Source: Rhodopila globiformis (lineage in GTDB: Bacteria > Pseudomonadota > Alphaproteobacteria > Acetobacterales > Acetobacteraceae). From it: a stretch of DNA of 64,000 nt. The stretch spans positions 16,751-80,750 of the forward strand of contig NZ_NHRY01000276.1 in the NCBI RefSeq assembly GCF_002937115.1, in the 5' to 3' direction. Position numbers and translations under genes: made by a program. A model generated the notes under the pieces. The model was not told where the DNA came from, did no database searches, and worked only from the letters and a program-made list of their open reading frames with translations. Shown one piece after another: positions 52,378 through 61,083 of the stretch; position 1 is the first letter of the stretch; every line of letters starts with the position of its first letter.

Positions 52378-53481
52378 TCAGAACTTGACGCCGAGCGCGA
52401 CGTTCACCTGCCACGCCTGGCCAAGCTGGGGCCCGTTCAGGTTCTGGTACACCGGCCCGCCCGCCTCGACCGCGAGCGCCGTGTGGCCAAGCCCGAGATA
52501 GTGGCCGGCGATTTCGATGCCGCCGAGCAGGCCGATCCACTTGCCGCCATAGAAGCGCGGGTTCGATCCCGGCATCAGGCCGAAGATCTTGGGATCGGCC
52601 CCGTGGATGTAGTCCCGCCACCCGCCCAGGACGCGGGCCGTGGTGGTGATGCCGGGGATCCAGGTATAGCCGCCCCAGGCGGACAGCTCCTCCAGAGTGC
52701 CCCAGTTGTAGCCTTCGGAATTGGAATCGAGCGCGGCCCTGCTGCGCCAGATGGCGCCCCAGGACCACGGTCCCACGTGGCCGGTATAGGTCAGGCCGGG
52801 CAGCAGGTCGACCGTGCCGGTGCCAAGCTGCATACCGTAGTTGGCCCGCATCGTCATGTAACGATTCATCGGGCTGAGCATGGTCAGGGTTTCCGTCGTG
52901 CTGCCCGTCGGCAGGCTGAGACCCAGGTTGAGATGAACGTGGTTGATCCCGTCCTGGTACAGGCGCACCAGCGCCATGACGTTGGTGTCGCCGAATCCGC
53001 TGGTGCTGTTCCCGGTGTTGCCCAGGACGGTGGTGCCGGACGCACCGGCGAAGGTCGTCATGGTCATGCTCTTGTTCAGGTAGGACACCATGACCATCAG
53101 GTTCAGCCAGTTAGTCACGCCGACCATGCCGTGCAGCATCTGCGCCTGCACGTCCATGGTCTGCGGCGCGATGCGATACATTTCGGTGGTAGACCGGCCG
53201 CCGATGGTGGTCTTCATCTTCGATGGCACCGTCGTCACGATGGTCTGTGGTGAAACGACGGTCGTGCCGATATAGGCGTCCTCCATGTGCATGAACATCG
53301 GCGTGTAGTTCAGCATGAAGTCGCCGGCGCCGACCATTCCGGCACCATAGACACCGGCCGGTATCAAGCCGTGGCCGCTCATGCTCATTGTCATGGGCTC
53401 CGCCGCCGACGCCGGGACGGCAGCGCCGGCGACAGCCAGCAGAATGAGCAAGGTCCGTCCGAAGACGCGGGAAAGTCTCAC
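52378..53481 (-). CDS. Outer-membrane beta-barrel protein, Met/His-rich
   Basis: 367 residues. Signal peptide MRLSRVFGRTLLILLAVAGA with cleavage near PASAA. The mature part has alternating strands and ends ...NVALGVKF; a terminal Phe is the usual BAM recognition mark. Met and His are frequent near the N-terminus (MTMSMSGHG, YTPMFMHMEDAY). It resembles phenol MetA-type putative transporters or porins. Start: the GTG at 53481 gives a clean signal peptide, while the TTG at 53526 adds an odd 15 residues. Confidence 0.75.
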   Translation of the reverse strand: MRLSRVFGRTLLILLAVAGAAVPASAAEPMTMSMSGHGLIPAGVYGAGMVGAGDFMLNYTPMFMHMEDAYIGTTVVSPQTIVTTVPSKMKTTIGGRSTTEMYRIAPQTMDVQAQMLHGMVGVTNWLNLMVMVSYLNKSMTMTTFAGASGTTVLGNTGNSTSGFGDTNVMALVRLYQDGINHVHLNLGLSLPTGSTTETLTMLSPMNRYMTMRANYGMQLGTGTVDLLPGLTYTGHVGPWSWGAIWRSRAALDSNSEGYNWGTLEELSAWGGYTWIPGITTTARVLGGWRDYIHGADPKIFGLMPGSNPRFYGGKWIGLLGGIEIAGHYLGLGHTALAVEAGGPVYQNLNGPQLGQAWQVNVALGVKF

Positions 53482-53830
53482 AGGTGGGGGTTCCGTCAGG
53501 TTGTTGCAGCGAATCGGTACTTGCAAGTGCCATGCCGAGTGTGACGAAATGTATCTTACGTCGTTCCGGCTGTCATGCGAAGATTGTCACGATGGCATCG
53601 GCGGGAATCCGACAAGTCCTGTCGTGATGCCGACCTTCCATGCGGATTCCGCGCCGTTGCCCGGGCCGGCAGGCGCGGATGGACTCCCGGTGGTCGAGTC
53701 GCTATATATGTACAGGAATATTGCCCGAGGGGGAAACGGGTCGCCCGGATCGATCGTCGGCGTGGGTTCCATCCGTCCGCCGCCACGACCGCGCGGACCA
53801 AAAAGGAAGGAGACAGGCCTGGTGAACGTC

Positions 53831-54010
53831 ATGACCTCGGCCCATCCGTTCCTGGATGGCAGGACGAAGCGCATGCTGATTGGCGGCAAGTGGCTGGAAG
53901 CCGCATCCGGCAAGAACTTCGCGACGCACAACCCCGCCACCGGCGAAATCCTCGCCCAGGTCGCGGAAGGCGACGCCGAGGACATCGACCGCGCCGTCGC
54001 CGCCGCGCAC
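53831..54010 (+). pseudogene. N-terminal remnant of a second aldehyde dehydrogenase
   Basis: About 60 codons, beginning MTSAHPFLDGRTKRMLIGGK and continuing WLEAASGKNFATHNPATGEI, then LAQVAEGDAEDIDRAVAAAH, match the N-terminus of aldehyde dehydrogenases. Family similarity then stops abruptly near 54010 and the frame wanders to 54190. Related in sequence to the N-terminus of the gene at 50815, so a paralogue. The rest of the gene is absent. The adjoining 54011-54192 holds no recognised gene. Confidence 0.75.
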
Positions 54011-54192
54011 TTGCTTTATGTTGTGCCGACTATAGCGCCGGATACCGGCCGTGCCACGGTGCGCAAGTTGAACTTTCCGCGTCCAGTCCATCATCGGGAA
54101 CGATGGAGGCGCGGACTGCAAAAGATTCCGGCCGCGCCCGGCCCGGGAAACAGCCGATCGGCGGCCGGTGGGGAGGATGCGAAGCGGTAACG

Positions 54193-55758
54193 TTACCTCG
54201 CTCCGGTAGTGCTCACGGCCGGTGGGTTCATCCGCGCCAGATACTCCCGCCGCAGCCCCTGCTTGTACAGCTTGCCGGTCGGCAGCCGTGGCAGGGCGTC
54301 GGTGAAATCCACCGTTTTCGGCACCTTGTAGTGCGCCAGGTGCGACCGCGCATAGGCAATGAGTTCTTCCTCCAGCGCATGCGACGCGGCCCGGCCATCC
54401 ATCAGTTCCACCACCGCCTTGACCTGCTCGCCCATGTCGGGATCGGGCAGGCCGAACACCGCCACGTCGCGCACCGCCGGATGCCCGACCAGCCGATCCT
54501 CGATCTCGCGCGGATAGATGTTGACGCCGCCAGAAATGATCATGAACGCCTTGCGGTCGGTCAGGTACAGGTAGCCGTCCGCGTCCACATAGCCGACATC
54601 GCCCAGGGTGGACCAGTTCGGATGCAACGGATGCTGCGAGGCGCGCGTGCGCTCGGGATCCTTGTAGTAGGAAAACGGCATCGTCTCGCGCTCAAAATAG
54701 ACAATCCCCGGTTCGCCCGCCGGCAGGTCCCGTCCCTCCTCGTCGCAGATGTGCAGCACGCCGATGATCGGCCGGCCGACCGAGCCGGGATGCGCCAGCC
54801 ATTCGGCGGACTCGATGCGCGTCATGCCGTTGCCTTCGGTGCCGCCGTAGTATTCGTGGATGATGGGCCCCCACCAGTCGATCATGGCGCGCTTCACCTC
54901 CACCGGGCAGGGCGCCGCGGCGTGGATCGCCACGCGGTGGCTGGACAGGTCGTAGCGGTGGCGGACGTCCTCGGGCAGTTTCAGCATGCGCACGAACATT
55001 GTGGGGACGAACTGGCTGTGCGTCACCTTGTATTGCTCGATCAGCGCCAGCACGGTCTCGGGATCGAAGCGGGGCATCATCACGATGGTGCCGCCGGTGC
55101 CGTGGACGCCGATGCTGAAGATCAGCGGCGCGGCGTGGTACAGCGGCGCGGGAGACAGATAGACGGTTGCCTCATTGAAGCCGTAGCCGCGGACGAACTG
55201 CATCAGCGCATCGTCCTGGTCGAACTTCACCGGCTGCAGCGGACGCCGTACGCCCTTCGGCCGACCGGTGGTGCCGGAGCTGTACAGCATCAGGTCCCCC
55301 AGCCATTGCTCGTCCAGCGGGCGGGGCGGATGGGCGGCTGTCGCGGCCTCGTAGCTGGTCCAGCCGTCGATCGTGCCGTCGGTCATCAGGAAATGACGGC
55401 ACTGCGGCAACCGGGCGGGCAAGGAAGCGGCCACGTCGGCACGGGCGAACGAGCTGACCAGCACCTGGGCGTCGCAGTCCGCGACGATATAGGCGGCCTC
55501 GTCCGCGGTCAGGTAGCGGTTCACCGCCGTGAGGTACAGGCCCGATCGGCGGGCGGCCCAGACGATCTCCAGGAACCGCAGGTTGTTCTCCATGAACAGC
55601 GCCACCGTGTCGCCACGGCGCAGTCCGGCCGCGTGGAGATACTGGGCGAACCGGTTGGAGCGCTCGTCGAGCTGCCGGTAGGTGACGGTCTCGCCAGTGC
55701 TGCTGTCGATAATGGCCGCCCGGTCGGGGTCCCGGGCGGCGTAGCTTCCGATGGACAC
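54193..55758 (-). CDS. AMP-dependent acyl-CoA synthetase
   Basis: 521 residues, ANL superfamily. Activates a carboxylic acid with ATP and transfers it to CoA. Phosphate loop YSSGTTGRPKGVRR near 185, acyl site YYGGTEGNGMT near 320, LGDVGYVDADGYLYLTDRK near 405 (the hinge Asp and Arg) and the C-terminal catalytic Lys in PRLPTGKLYKQGLR. Resembles medium or long-chain and CaiC/FadD13-like members. Single gene. The substrate cannot be told. Confidence 0.92.
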   Translation of the reverse strand: MSIGSYAARDPDRAAIIDSSTGETVTYRQLDERSNRFAQYLHAAGLRRGDTVALFMENNLRFLEIVWAARRSGLYLTAVNRYLTADEAAYIVADCDAQVLVSSFARADVAASLPARLPQCRHFLMTDGTIDGWTSYEAATAAHPPRPLDEQWLGDLMLYSSGTTGRPKGVRRPLQPVKFDQDDALMQFVRGYGFNEATVYLSPAPLYHAAPLIFSIGVHGTGGTIVMMPRFDPETVLALIEQYKVTHSQFVPTMFVRMLKLPEDVRHRYDLSSHRVAIHAAAPCPVEVKRAMIDWWGPIIHEYYGGTEGNGMTRIESAEWLAHPGSVGRPIIGVLHICDEEGRDLPAGEPGIVYFERETMPFSYYKDPERTRASQHPLHPNWSTLGDVGYVDADGYLYLTDRKAFMIISGGVNIYPREIEDRLVGHPAVRDVAVFGLPDPDMGEQVKAVVELMDGRAASHALEEELIAYARSHLAHYKVPKTVDFTDALPRLPTGKLYKQGLRREYLARMNPPAVSTTGAR

Positions 55759-55956
55759 GGCGTTTGCCTCCTGTTGTCTTTGGTGCGAACCGGGGTGAGG
55801 CCGGTTGCACGTGCATGATGCCGGTTGGGTGGAAGCTTAGCGTTTTTTTTGATGATTGGTCGCCGATGGAGCGAAAATGAACGCAGTTCGCCACGCCGCG
55901 CGGGAGGGATGGGCGACGGCGGCGGATGCAACCTGGGATGGCAGGATACTTGCGGA

Positions 55957-56115
55957 GTCTCTGCGTGCTCTGCGCGCCGCTTTGCGAACTCTGCGTTGGA
56001 TCGCCGGGGCCGGGGCGTTTCGGGTTGGGCGGCTTGCCGGCACCGCCGGCGCTTGCTGCGGCACCGCATTTTTCGACGCAGAGAGCGCAGAGCGGAGCGC
56101 AGAGCGCGCAGAGTC
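55957..56115. repeat. CTCTGCG-type inverted repeat with 40-bp arms
   Basis: Left arm 55957-55996 has repeated CTCTGCG words. The right arm 56076-56115 is its complement at about 33 of 40 positions. The loop is 79 bp. Built on the same principle as the CTTGGCGT repeat at 3004-3115 (short direct words arranged as a large palindrome), but with another word. Confidence 0.7.
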
Positions 56116-56431
56116 GGATTCCGGAACTTCTAAGTATTGAAATGGATAGACGCCGGGGCGTGACAGGAACGGCCAATCTGTCATTACACGTGTGGTGCAG
56201 TCGTTTTGTTGAATAAAAGCATTGTTTGGCGACGAGGCAACCGGCCGGCGTACAGTCTGCTGGCAACGACGGGCGCTGCCTGCGCTTCCGTCGATTGAGC
56301 GTCACTGGCAACGGACATGCGGGCGGATCGTCTGGAAATGCAATCACAGAGTTCGCCGGCCGGCGACACCGGCACCGCGATGGCGGAAAATGGGCGAGAG
56401 GCCGTTGCGTCACCGTCACGACCTGGCGTAT

Positions 56432-56629
56432 CCCCATGCGTATCAGAATAGGTGATCTGGCGGAGCAAGGTCTTCCCCCTCACCGTCATGGCCGGGCGGC
56501 AGTCCCGGCCATCTGCGCTTCGACGGTTGCGGGTGGATGGCCGGGACACGCCCGGCCATGACGGTGAGAGAACGGCCCCGGCGGCAAATCCTTCTCCGGC
56601 CGCCATCTTGTCCTGATACGCATAGAGAC
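56432..56629. repeat. Long form of dispersed repeat A, copy 2
   Basis: 198 bp, matches 49201-49394 in reverse orientation along its whole length. Left end CCCCATGCGTATCAGAATAG, then GGCGGAGCAAGG, the core hairpin (56484-56563), GAGAGAACGGCC, CAAATCCTTCTCCG and a decayed right end near GATACGCATAGAG. The rest of the 55759-56953 spacer contains no gene I can support. Confidence 0.82.
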
Positions 56630-56953
56630 ACCCCCGGCCATGACGATGGGGAGACGACCGGCGCCAGCCGAACAGGCATCGCTGCATGGCCGGCCCGATG
56701 ATCCTTACGGCGGCAACACCCTTACCAGGCCGCGCAATATCCCCCTGATCCCCTGTGGCCCTCCACCGCCCTCGACTTCTTCTCTGTGCGAACAGAAATA
56801 CGCCATCAACCACTCTGCCGCCGCCGGGGGACCCACCCGCGCCCGATCAGTCCGCGGCCATGCCCAAGCCGCTCCCACCAACCTCCAACGCCGGCGACAG
56901 CCCAGCGGGACTCTCCCGAACGTGCCATGACAGTCGAGCGCCAGGCACGCCTG

Positions 56954-57229
56954 CTACTGATGCGAGGCGGACTTCCGCCCCGACGGCGGCCTCGGCGCCG
57001 GGCCGCTTTCGGTGTCCCGCTTGGCCGAGACCCCGGGCGCGCCCGCTCCCACGTCCGCTTGCGATGACATGTGCTTCTGCGCCGCCGTGTTCGGGATTGT
57101 CGGCGTGCCAGCGGCCGGGCCCGAGGTCTTGCCCTGGGCCGGCCCCTGCGCCGCCACGGCAGCAGGCGCCCAGGCCAGCGCCGTCAACAACGCCGCCGCG
57201 GTCCCGATCTTCGACCAGGAGATCTTCAT
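56954..57229 (-). CDS. Small secreted Ala/Pro/Gly-rich protein
   Basis: 91 residues. A clear signal peptide (MKISWSKIGTAAALLTALAWAPAAVAA) is followed by a low-complexity, probably unfolded tail with GPAQGKTSGPAAG, KHMSSQADVGAGAPG and a C-terminal RPPSGRKSASHQ. No family recognised. The start at 57229 is fixed by GGAGGAAAGG directly upstream. Likely periplasmic or cell-surface. Alone between spacers. Confidence 0.65.
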   Translation of the reverse strand: MKISWSKIGTAAALLTALAWAPAAVAAQGPAQGKTSGPAAGTPTIPNTAAQKHMSSQADVGAGAPGVSAKRDTESGPAPRPPSGRKSASHQ

Positions 57230-57373
57230 TTGCCTTTCCTCCATCTTTATGCAGCCCACCCCAAACGCGAACACCCGGACCGGGTTCGCTGGCCGCCAGG
57301 GGCGACAAGGACAAGAACCAGAGCGGCCGTCGGGGCCCAGCGGGCCAGCGGCATGCCCCGTGCGGATCGGACC

Positions 57374-58123
57374 CTACAGCGGCGTGCTCCCCTTCAGGAA
57401 CGCCACCACCCGTTGCTCCTGCTGTTCCAGGCATTCCGGCCCGCGCCAGTCGGTCACCACCTCCACCCCCGACAGCAGCGCCGCGAGTTCGGCGCTGATG
57501 ACCGCGGGATGCGGGATATCCGTGCCCGGCAGCAGCATCGTCGGCACCGGGCAGTTGCGGACGAAAGCGCGGTCGACGCTGAAAACGAAGTCGTGGTCCC
57601 ACATGGCGCGCCCGAACGCGGCCAGCGCCGCCGCATCCAGCTCCGGCCGCGCGGCCAGCTGTTCCCGGCTCCAGTCCGCGTGGCTGTTGGGGAAGTAGTC
57701 CGGGTGAGCGGGGTTCAGGCCGATGGGATTCTGCAGCACCGCGGCGGTGACGCGGCGCGGCGCGGCCTCGATCGCCTTCAGGCAGAAGCTGCCGCCGATG
57801 CAGCCGCCCAGGACGTGGAACCGATGGAACCCGAGATGGTCCATCAGCGCCAGGTGATCCTCGGCGTAGGTGTGCCAGCCGTGATCCGCCCGGATCGCGG
57901 CGCGGGAATCCCCGGCGTTGCGCTGGTCCATGGCGATCGCGGTGAAGCCGGCCTGCGGCAGCGCCTGCGTCCAGTCCACCCAGGGACGCGGCGGCCCGTC
58001 CACGGGCGACGGCCACATCGCGATGCGCGAGCGCAGGCCGCCGGGCGCGAACAGCAGGACCGGGAACCCCTCGCCATAGACTTCGTAATGGAGTTCCCCG
58101 TCAGGACGGATCAGCGTGGCCAT
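57374..58123 (-). CDS. Alpha/beta hydrolase with cysteine at the nucleophile position
   Basis: 249 residues. The fold is typical (FAPGGLRS oxyanion loop; AMDQRNAGDS after strand 4), but the nucleophile elbow reads LGGCIGGSF, with Cys108 in place of Ser, as in dienelactone hydrolases. A catalytic His at the usual late position is not obvious (DWRGPECLEQQ). The ATG at 58123 is chosen because AAGGAGG lies 6 bases upstream; the ATG at 58138 lies before that site. Function unknown. Possibly not a hydrolase. Confidence 0.82.
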   Translation of the reverse strand: MATLIRPDGELHYEVYGEGFPVLLFAPGGLRSRIAMWPSPVDGPPRPWVDWTQALPQAGFTAIAMDQRNAGDSRAAIRADHGWHTYAEDHLALMDHLGFHRFHVLGGCIGGSFCLKAIEAAPRRVTAAVLQNPIGLNPAHPDYFPNSHADWSREQLAARPELDAAALAAFGRAMWDHDFVFSVDRAFVRNCPVPTMLLPGTDIPHPAVISAELAALLSGVEVVTDWRGPECLEQQEQRVVAFLKGSTPL

Positions 58124-58206
58124 GGCGTCCTCCTTCATGCCGCCCGAATGGGCGCCGCCTCGGGCGCTACCTGCGTCGCCCGGGCTATGCAGGCCCCCGC
58201 CTGCCC

Positions 58207-59127
58207 TTACCCCAGCAGCCGCCGCGCCTCCGCCGCGTCCGTGGCGATCTGGGCCTTCAGCGCGTCGAGGCCGGAGAACCGTACCTCCGCCCGGATATAG
58301 GACAGCAGGGCGACGGTGATCTCCTGCCCGTACAGGTCGCCGTCATAGTCGAACACATGAACTTCCAGGCGGCTTTCCGGTTCGGCGCTGACGGTCGGCC
58401 GCCGCCCGATATTCGCCACGCCCTTGTGGCACGTCCCGTCCGCCAGGCGCGCCCGCACCGCATAGACGCCGCGCGCCGGCTCCAGGTGCCGGCCGAGCGG
58501 CACGTTGGCGGTCGGGAACCCGATGGTCCGGCCGCGCTTGTCGCCGTGTACCACCAGGCCGCGGATCGTCCACGGGCGCCCGAGTTCGGCAGTGGCGCGC
58601 TCGGGGTAGCCGTCCTGCAGCACGCGGCGGATGCGGGTGGAGGACAGCGGGCCCTCGCCGTCGGTCACCGGCGGGACCAGCGTCAGGCCCATGCCCAGCG
58701 CCTCGGCCCGGCGCGCCAGGAAGCCGGTGTCGCCGCCGCGGCGGTGGCCGAAGGCGAAGTCCTGGCCGCAGGTCAGGTGCCGCGCGCCGATGCCCTGGTG
58801 CAGCACCCGGGCGACGAAATCCTCGGCGCTCATCATGCTGAATTCGCGGTCGAACGGCAGCTCGTACAGGATATCGACGCCCAGGCCGGCGAGCGCGTCG
58901 GCGCGCTCGGCCGACAGGGTCAGCCGGAACGGCGGGTCGTCCGGGCGGAAGACCTCCCGCGGGTGCGGCTCGAACGTCAGCGCCGCCAGCGGCAAATCGG
59001 GCCGCGCGGCGTGCGCCGCCCGGATGACGCTGTGATGGCCCAGGTGGACGCCATCGAAGTTGCCCAGCGCGACCGTGGCGCCGCGCGCGTCCGGCGGGAT
59101 CGCCCGCCAATCATGCAAAATCCGCAT
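58207..59127 (-). CDS. ribF: Bifunctional riboflavin kinase/FAD synthetase
   Basis: 306 residues. Makes FMN and then FAD from riboflavin. The N-terminal adenylyltransferase domain has ATVALGNFDGVHLGHHSVI and SSTRIRRVL. The C-terminal kinase domain has GRTIGFPTANV (ATP/Mg site) and the Glu of SRLEVHVFDYDGDLYG. The ATG at 59127 overlaps the stop of the MaoC gene by one base, so the two are translationally coupled. Confidence 0.95.
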   Translation of the reverse strand: MRILHDWRAIPPDARGATVALGNFDGVHLGHHSVIRAAHAARPDLPLAALTFEPHPREVFRPDDPPFRLTLSAERADALAGLGVDILYELPFDREFSMMSAEDFVARVLHQGIGARHLTCGQDFAFGHRRGGDTGFLARRAEALGMGLTLVPPVTDGEGPLSSTRIRRVLQDGYPERATAELGRPWTIRGLVVHGDKRGRTIGFPTANVPLGRHLEPARGVYAVRARLADGTCHKGVANIGRRPTVSAEPESRLEVHVFDYDGDLYGQEITVALLSYIRAEVRFSGLDALKAQIATDAAEARRLLG

Positions 59128-59549
59128 CAGGCGCGCGAAGGCACCAGGACACAGGCCTGACCGTCGATCACCACTTCCTCCTTCACCATGCAGGTGGTTT
59201 TCAAAGTGGCCTTTTTCGACAGCGGATTCAAATCCGTGATTTCGACGACCGCGCGCACCGTGCTGCCGATGCGCACCGGGGCGCGGAAATGCAGCGACTG
59301 GCGGGCATAGACGCAGCCCGGCCCGGGCAACCGGCTGCCCAGCACGGCGGAGATCAGCCCGGCCGAGAGCATGCCGTGGACGATTCGGCCGCCGAAACAG
59401 GATTGCCGCGCCGCCGCCTCGTCCAGGTGGATCGGGTTGGTGTCCATGCTGACGGCGGCATAGAGCAGGATGTCGGCCTCGGTGATGGTCTTCGACAGGC
59501 AGGCGGTCTGACCGACGTAGAGGTCCTCGAAAAACAGCCCGGTGGTCAT
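59127..59549 (-). CDS. MaoC-like (R)-enoyl-CoA hydratase
   Basis: 140-residue hot-dog-fold protein. Active-site hydratase motif DTNPIHLDEAAA, followed by GRIVHGMLSAGLIS. Hydrates enoyl-CoA to (R)-3-hydroxyacyl-CoA, for beta-oxidation or polyhydroxyalkanoate supply. The start ATG at 59549 has GGAGGT 8 bases upstream; the GTG nine bases earlier does not. Coupled to ribF downstream. Confidence 0.9.
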   Translation of the reverse strand: MTTGLFFEDLYVGQTACLSKTITEADILLYAAVSMDTNPIHLDEAAARQSCFGGRIVHGMLSAGLISAVLGSRLPGPGCVYARQSLHFRAPVRIGSTVRAVVEITDLNPLSKKATLKTTCMVKEEVVIDGQACVLVPSRA

Positions 59550-59660
59550 GCTGGGCACCTCCGACGCCCTTGCTTTTCATGCTGTCGCGCAAACATCCGA
59601 TCAAGCCGCATCCTGGCGGCCGGGCCGTTTCGTGAAGCAAGAGCACAAGGGATTGAACGC

Positions 59661-60785
59661 GTGCCCCTCACCCAGGTTGGAACCTCGGAAGACCTGCTGG
59701 CGGAACTGTCGGCCTGGGTGAAGCTGGAGACGCCGACAACCGACGGCGCTGCGGTGAACCGGCTGATGGATATCGCGGAGGCGGACCTCGCCCGTGCCGG
59801 GGCAGCGATCACCCGCGTCCCCGGGCGCGACGGCTACGGCGACAGCCTGGTCGCCCGCACCGGCGGTGACGGCAAGCCGGTGGTGGTCGCCGGGCACCTC
59901 GACACGGTCTGGTCGCACGGCACCCTGGACGCGATGCCGTTCGCGGTCAACGGGACGAAGGCGCACGGCCCCGGCATCTACGACATGAAGGCCGGCAGTT
60001 TCCTGGCCTTCCACGCGGTGCGCGCGATCCTGCTTCAGGGCGTCGCCACCCCCTGCCCCATCGTCCTGCTGCTGACGCCCGACGAGGAGGTCGGCAGCCC
60101 CACCAGCCGCTGGCTGGTCGAGCGCGAGGCGGCGCAGGCGACGGCGGTGCTGATCCCGGAACCGGCCGGCGCCGGCGGCGCCTGCGTCACCGCGCGCAAG
60201 GGCGTCGGCCGCTTCGTGCTGCGGGTCGAGGGCCGCGGCGCGCATGCCGGCGGCGCGTTCGCGGACGGCGCCTCGGCTGTGGTGGAACTGTCGCACCAGA
60301 TCCTGGCGCTGCACGGCATGGTGGACCTCGACCGCGGCATCACGCTGAACGCGGCGCCGATCTGGGGCGGGACGCGGCCGAACGTGATCGCGCCGGAGGC
60401 CGGGTGCGAGATCGACCTGCGGGTGAACTCGCAGGAAGACGGCGCGGTGATGGCGGCGAGGCTGCTGGGCCTGGGCGCGCGGACCCCCGGCTGCCGGGTG
60501 ACCGTCTCCGGCGGCATGAACCGGCCGCCCTATGCCGAATCCCGGGCGATCGCCGCGCTGTACGAGCACGCCCAGGCGATTGCGCGGGACATCGGCGTGG
60601 CGCTGCCGAAACAGCACCGCGGCGGCGGGTCGGATGGCAATTTCGCCGCCGCGCTGGGGGTTCCGACGCTGGACGGCCTGGGCTGCCCCGGCGGCGGCGC
60701 GCATGCCAGCCACGAGCACATCCTGTGGCCGCAGCTGGCGCCGCGGGCGGCGCTGCTGGCCGGTCTGCTGGAGACGCTGGCGTAA
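59661..60785 (+). CDS. M20 family metallopeptidase
   Basis: 374 residues, GTG start with AAGGGA upstream. Two-zinc exopeptidase of the CPG2/ArgE group. Zinc and catalytic residues are AGHLDTVW (His, Asp), GIYDMKAG (Asp), PDEEVGS (Glu-Glu pair), IPEPAG (Glu) and the C-terminal GGAHASHEH (His). The dimerisation domain lies at about 175-285. Resembles glutamate carboxypeptidases. No signal peptide. Divergent from the MaoC gene. Confidence 0.92.
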   Translation: MPLTQVGTSEDLLAELSAWVKLETPTTDGAAVNRLMDIAEADLARAGAAITRVPGRDGYGDSLVARTGGDGKPVVVAGHLDTVWSHGTLDAMPFAVNGTKAHGPGIYDMKAGSFLAFHAVRAILLQGVATPCPIVLLLTPDEEVGSPTSRWLVEREAAQATAVLIPEPAGAGGACVTARKGVGRFVLRVEGRGAHAGGAFADGASAVVELSHQILALHGMVDLDRGITLNAAPIWGGTRPNVIAPEAGCEIDLRVNSQEDGAVMAARLLGLGARTPGCRVTVSGGMNRPPYAESRAIAALYEHAQAIARDIGVALPKQHRGGGSDGNFAAALGVPTLDGLGCPGGGAHASHEHILWPQLAPRAALLAGLLETLA

Positions 60786-61083
60786 CAGGCGGCAGCGCGT
60801 GCCACCGGACGACGCGAGGGTGTGTGCCTGATTTCGTGTCCCGCACATGGGGGACAGTCCACGATCGTGCCGATGATCGACTGCCGCGGATCACCTGCGC
60901 GAGGCGCCGCATGACGTGGGCAGTCATCGTTTCCGTCGTTGCGATCCTAGCATCCGTGGGGCCGGAACCGGCGCTGATCGCCCTTCCGGGCCACTACTGA
61001 TTTCGTCCGGACCGATGTAGTCTGCCGGACAACGAACCGGTGCGTCAGCCACGTGGCTGCCACCGCCAACGGGAGGATCGACC

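Noticed and set aside
53575..55818. 747-codon open frame on the plus strand
   Set aside because: Antisense to the acyl-CoA synthetase gene over most of its length. Composition typical of a shadow frame.
55759..56953. Possible gene in the 1.2-kb spacer upstream of the acyl-CoA synthetase
   Set aside because: All frames cross the CTCTGCG palindrome or the long repeat A. None shows a start with ribosome site or a known domain.
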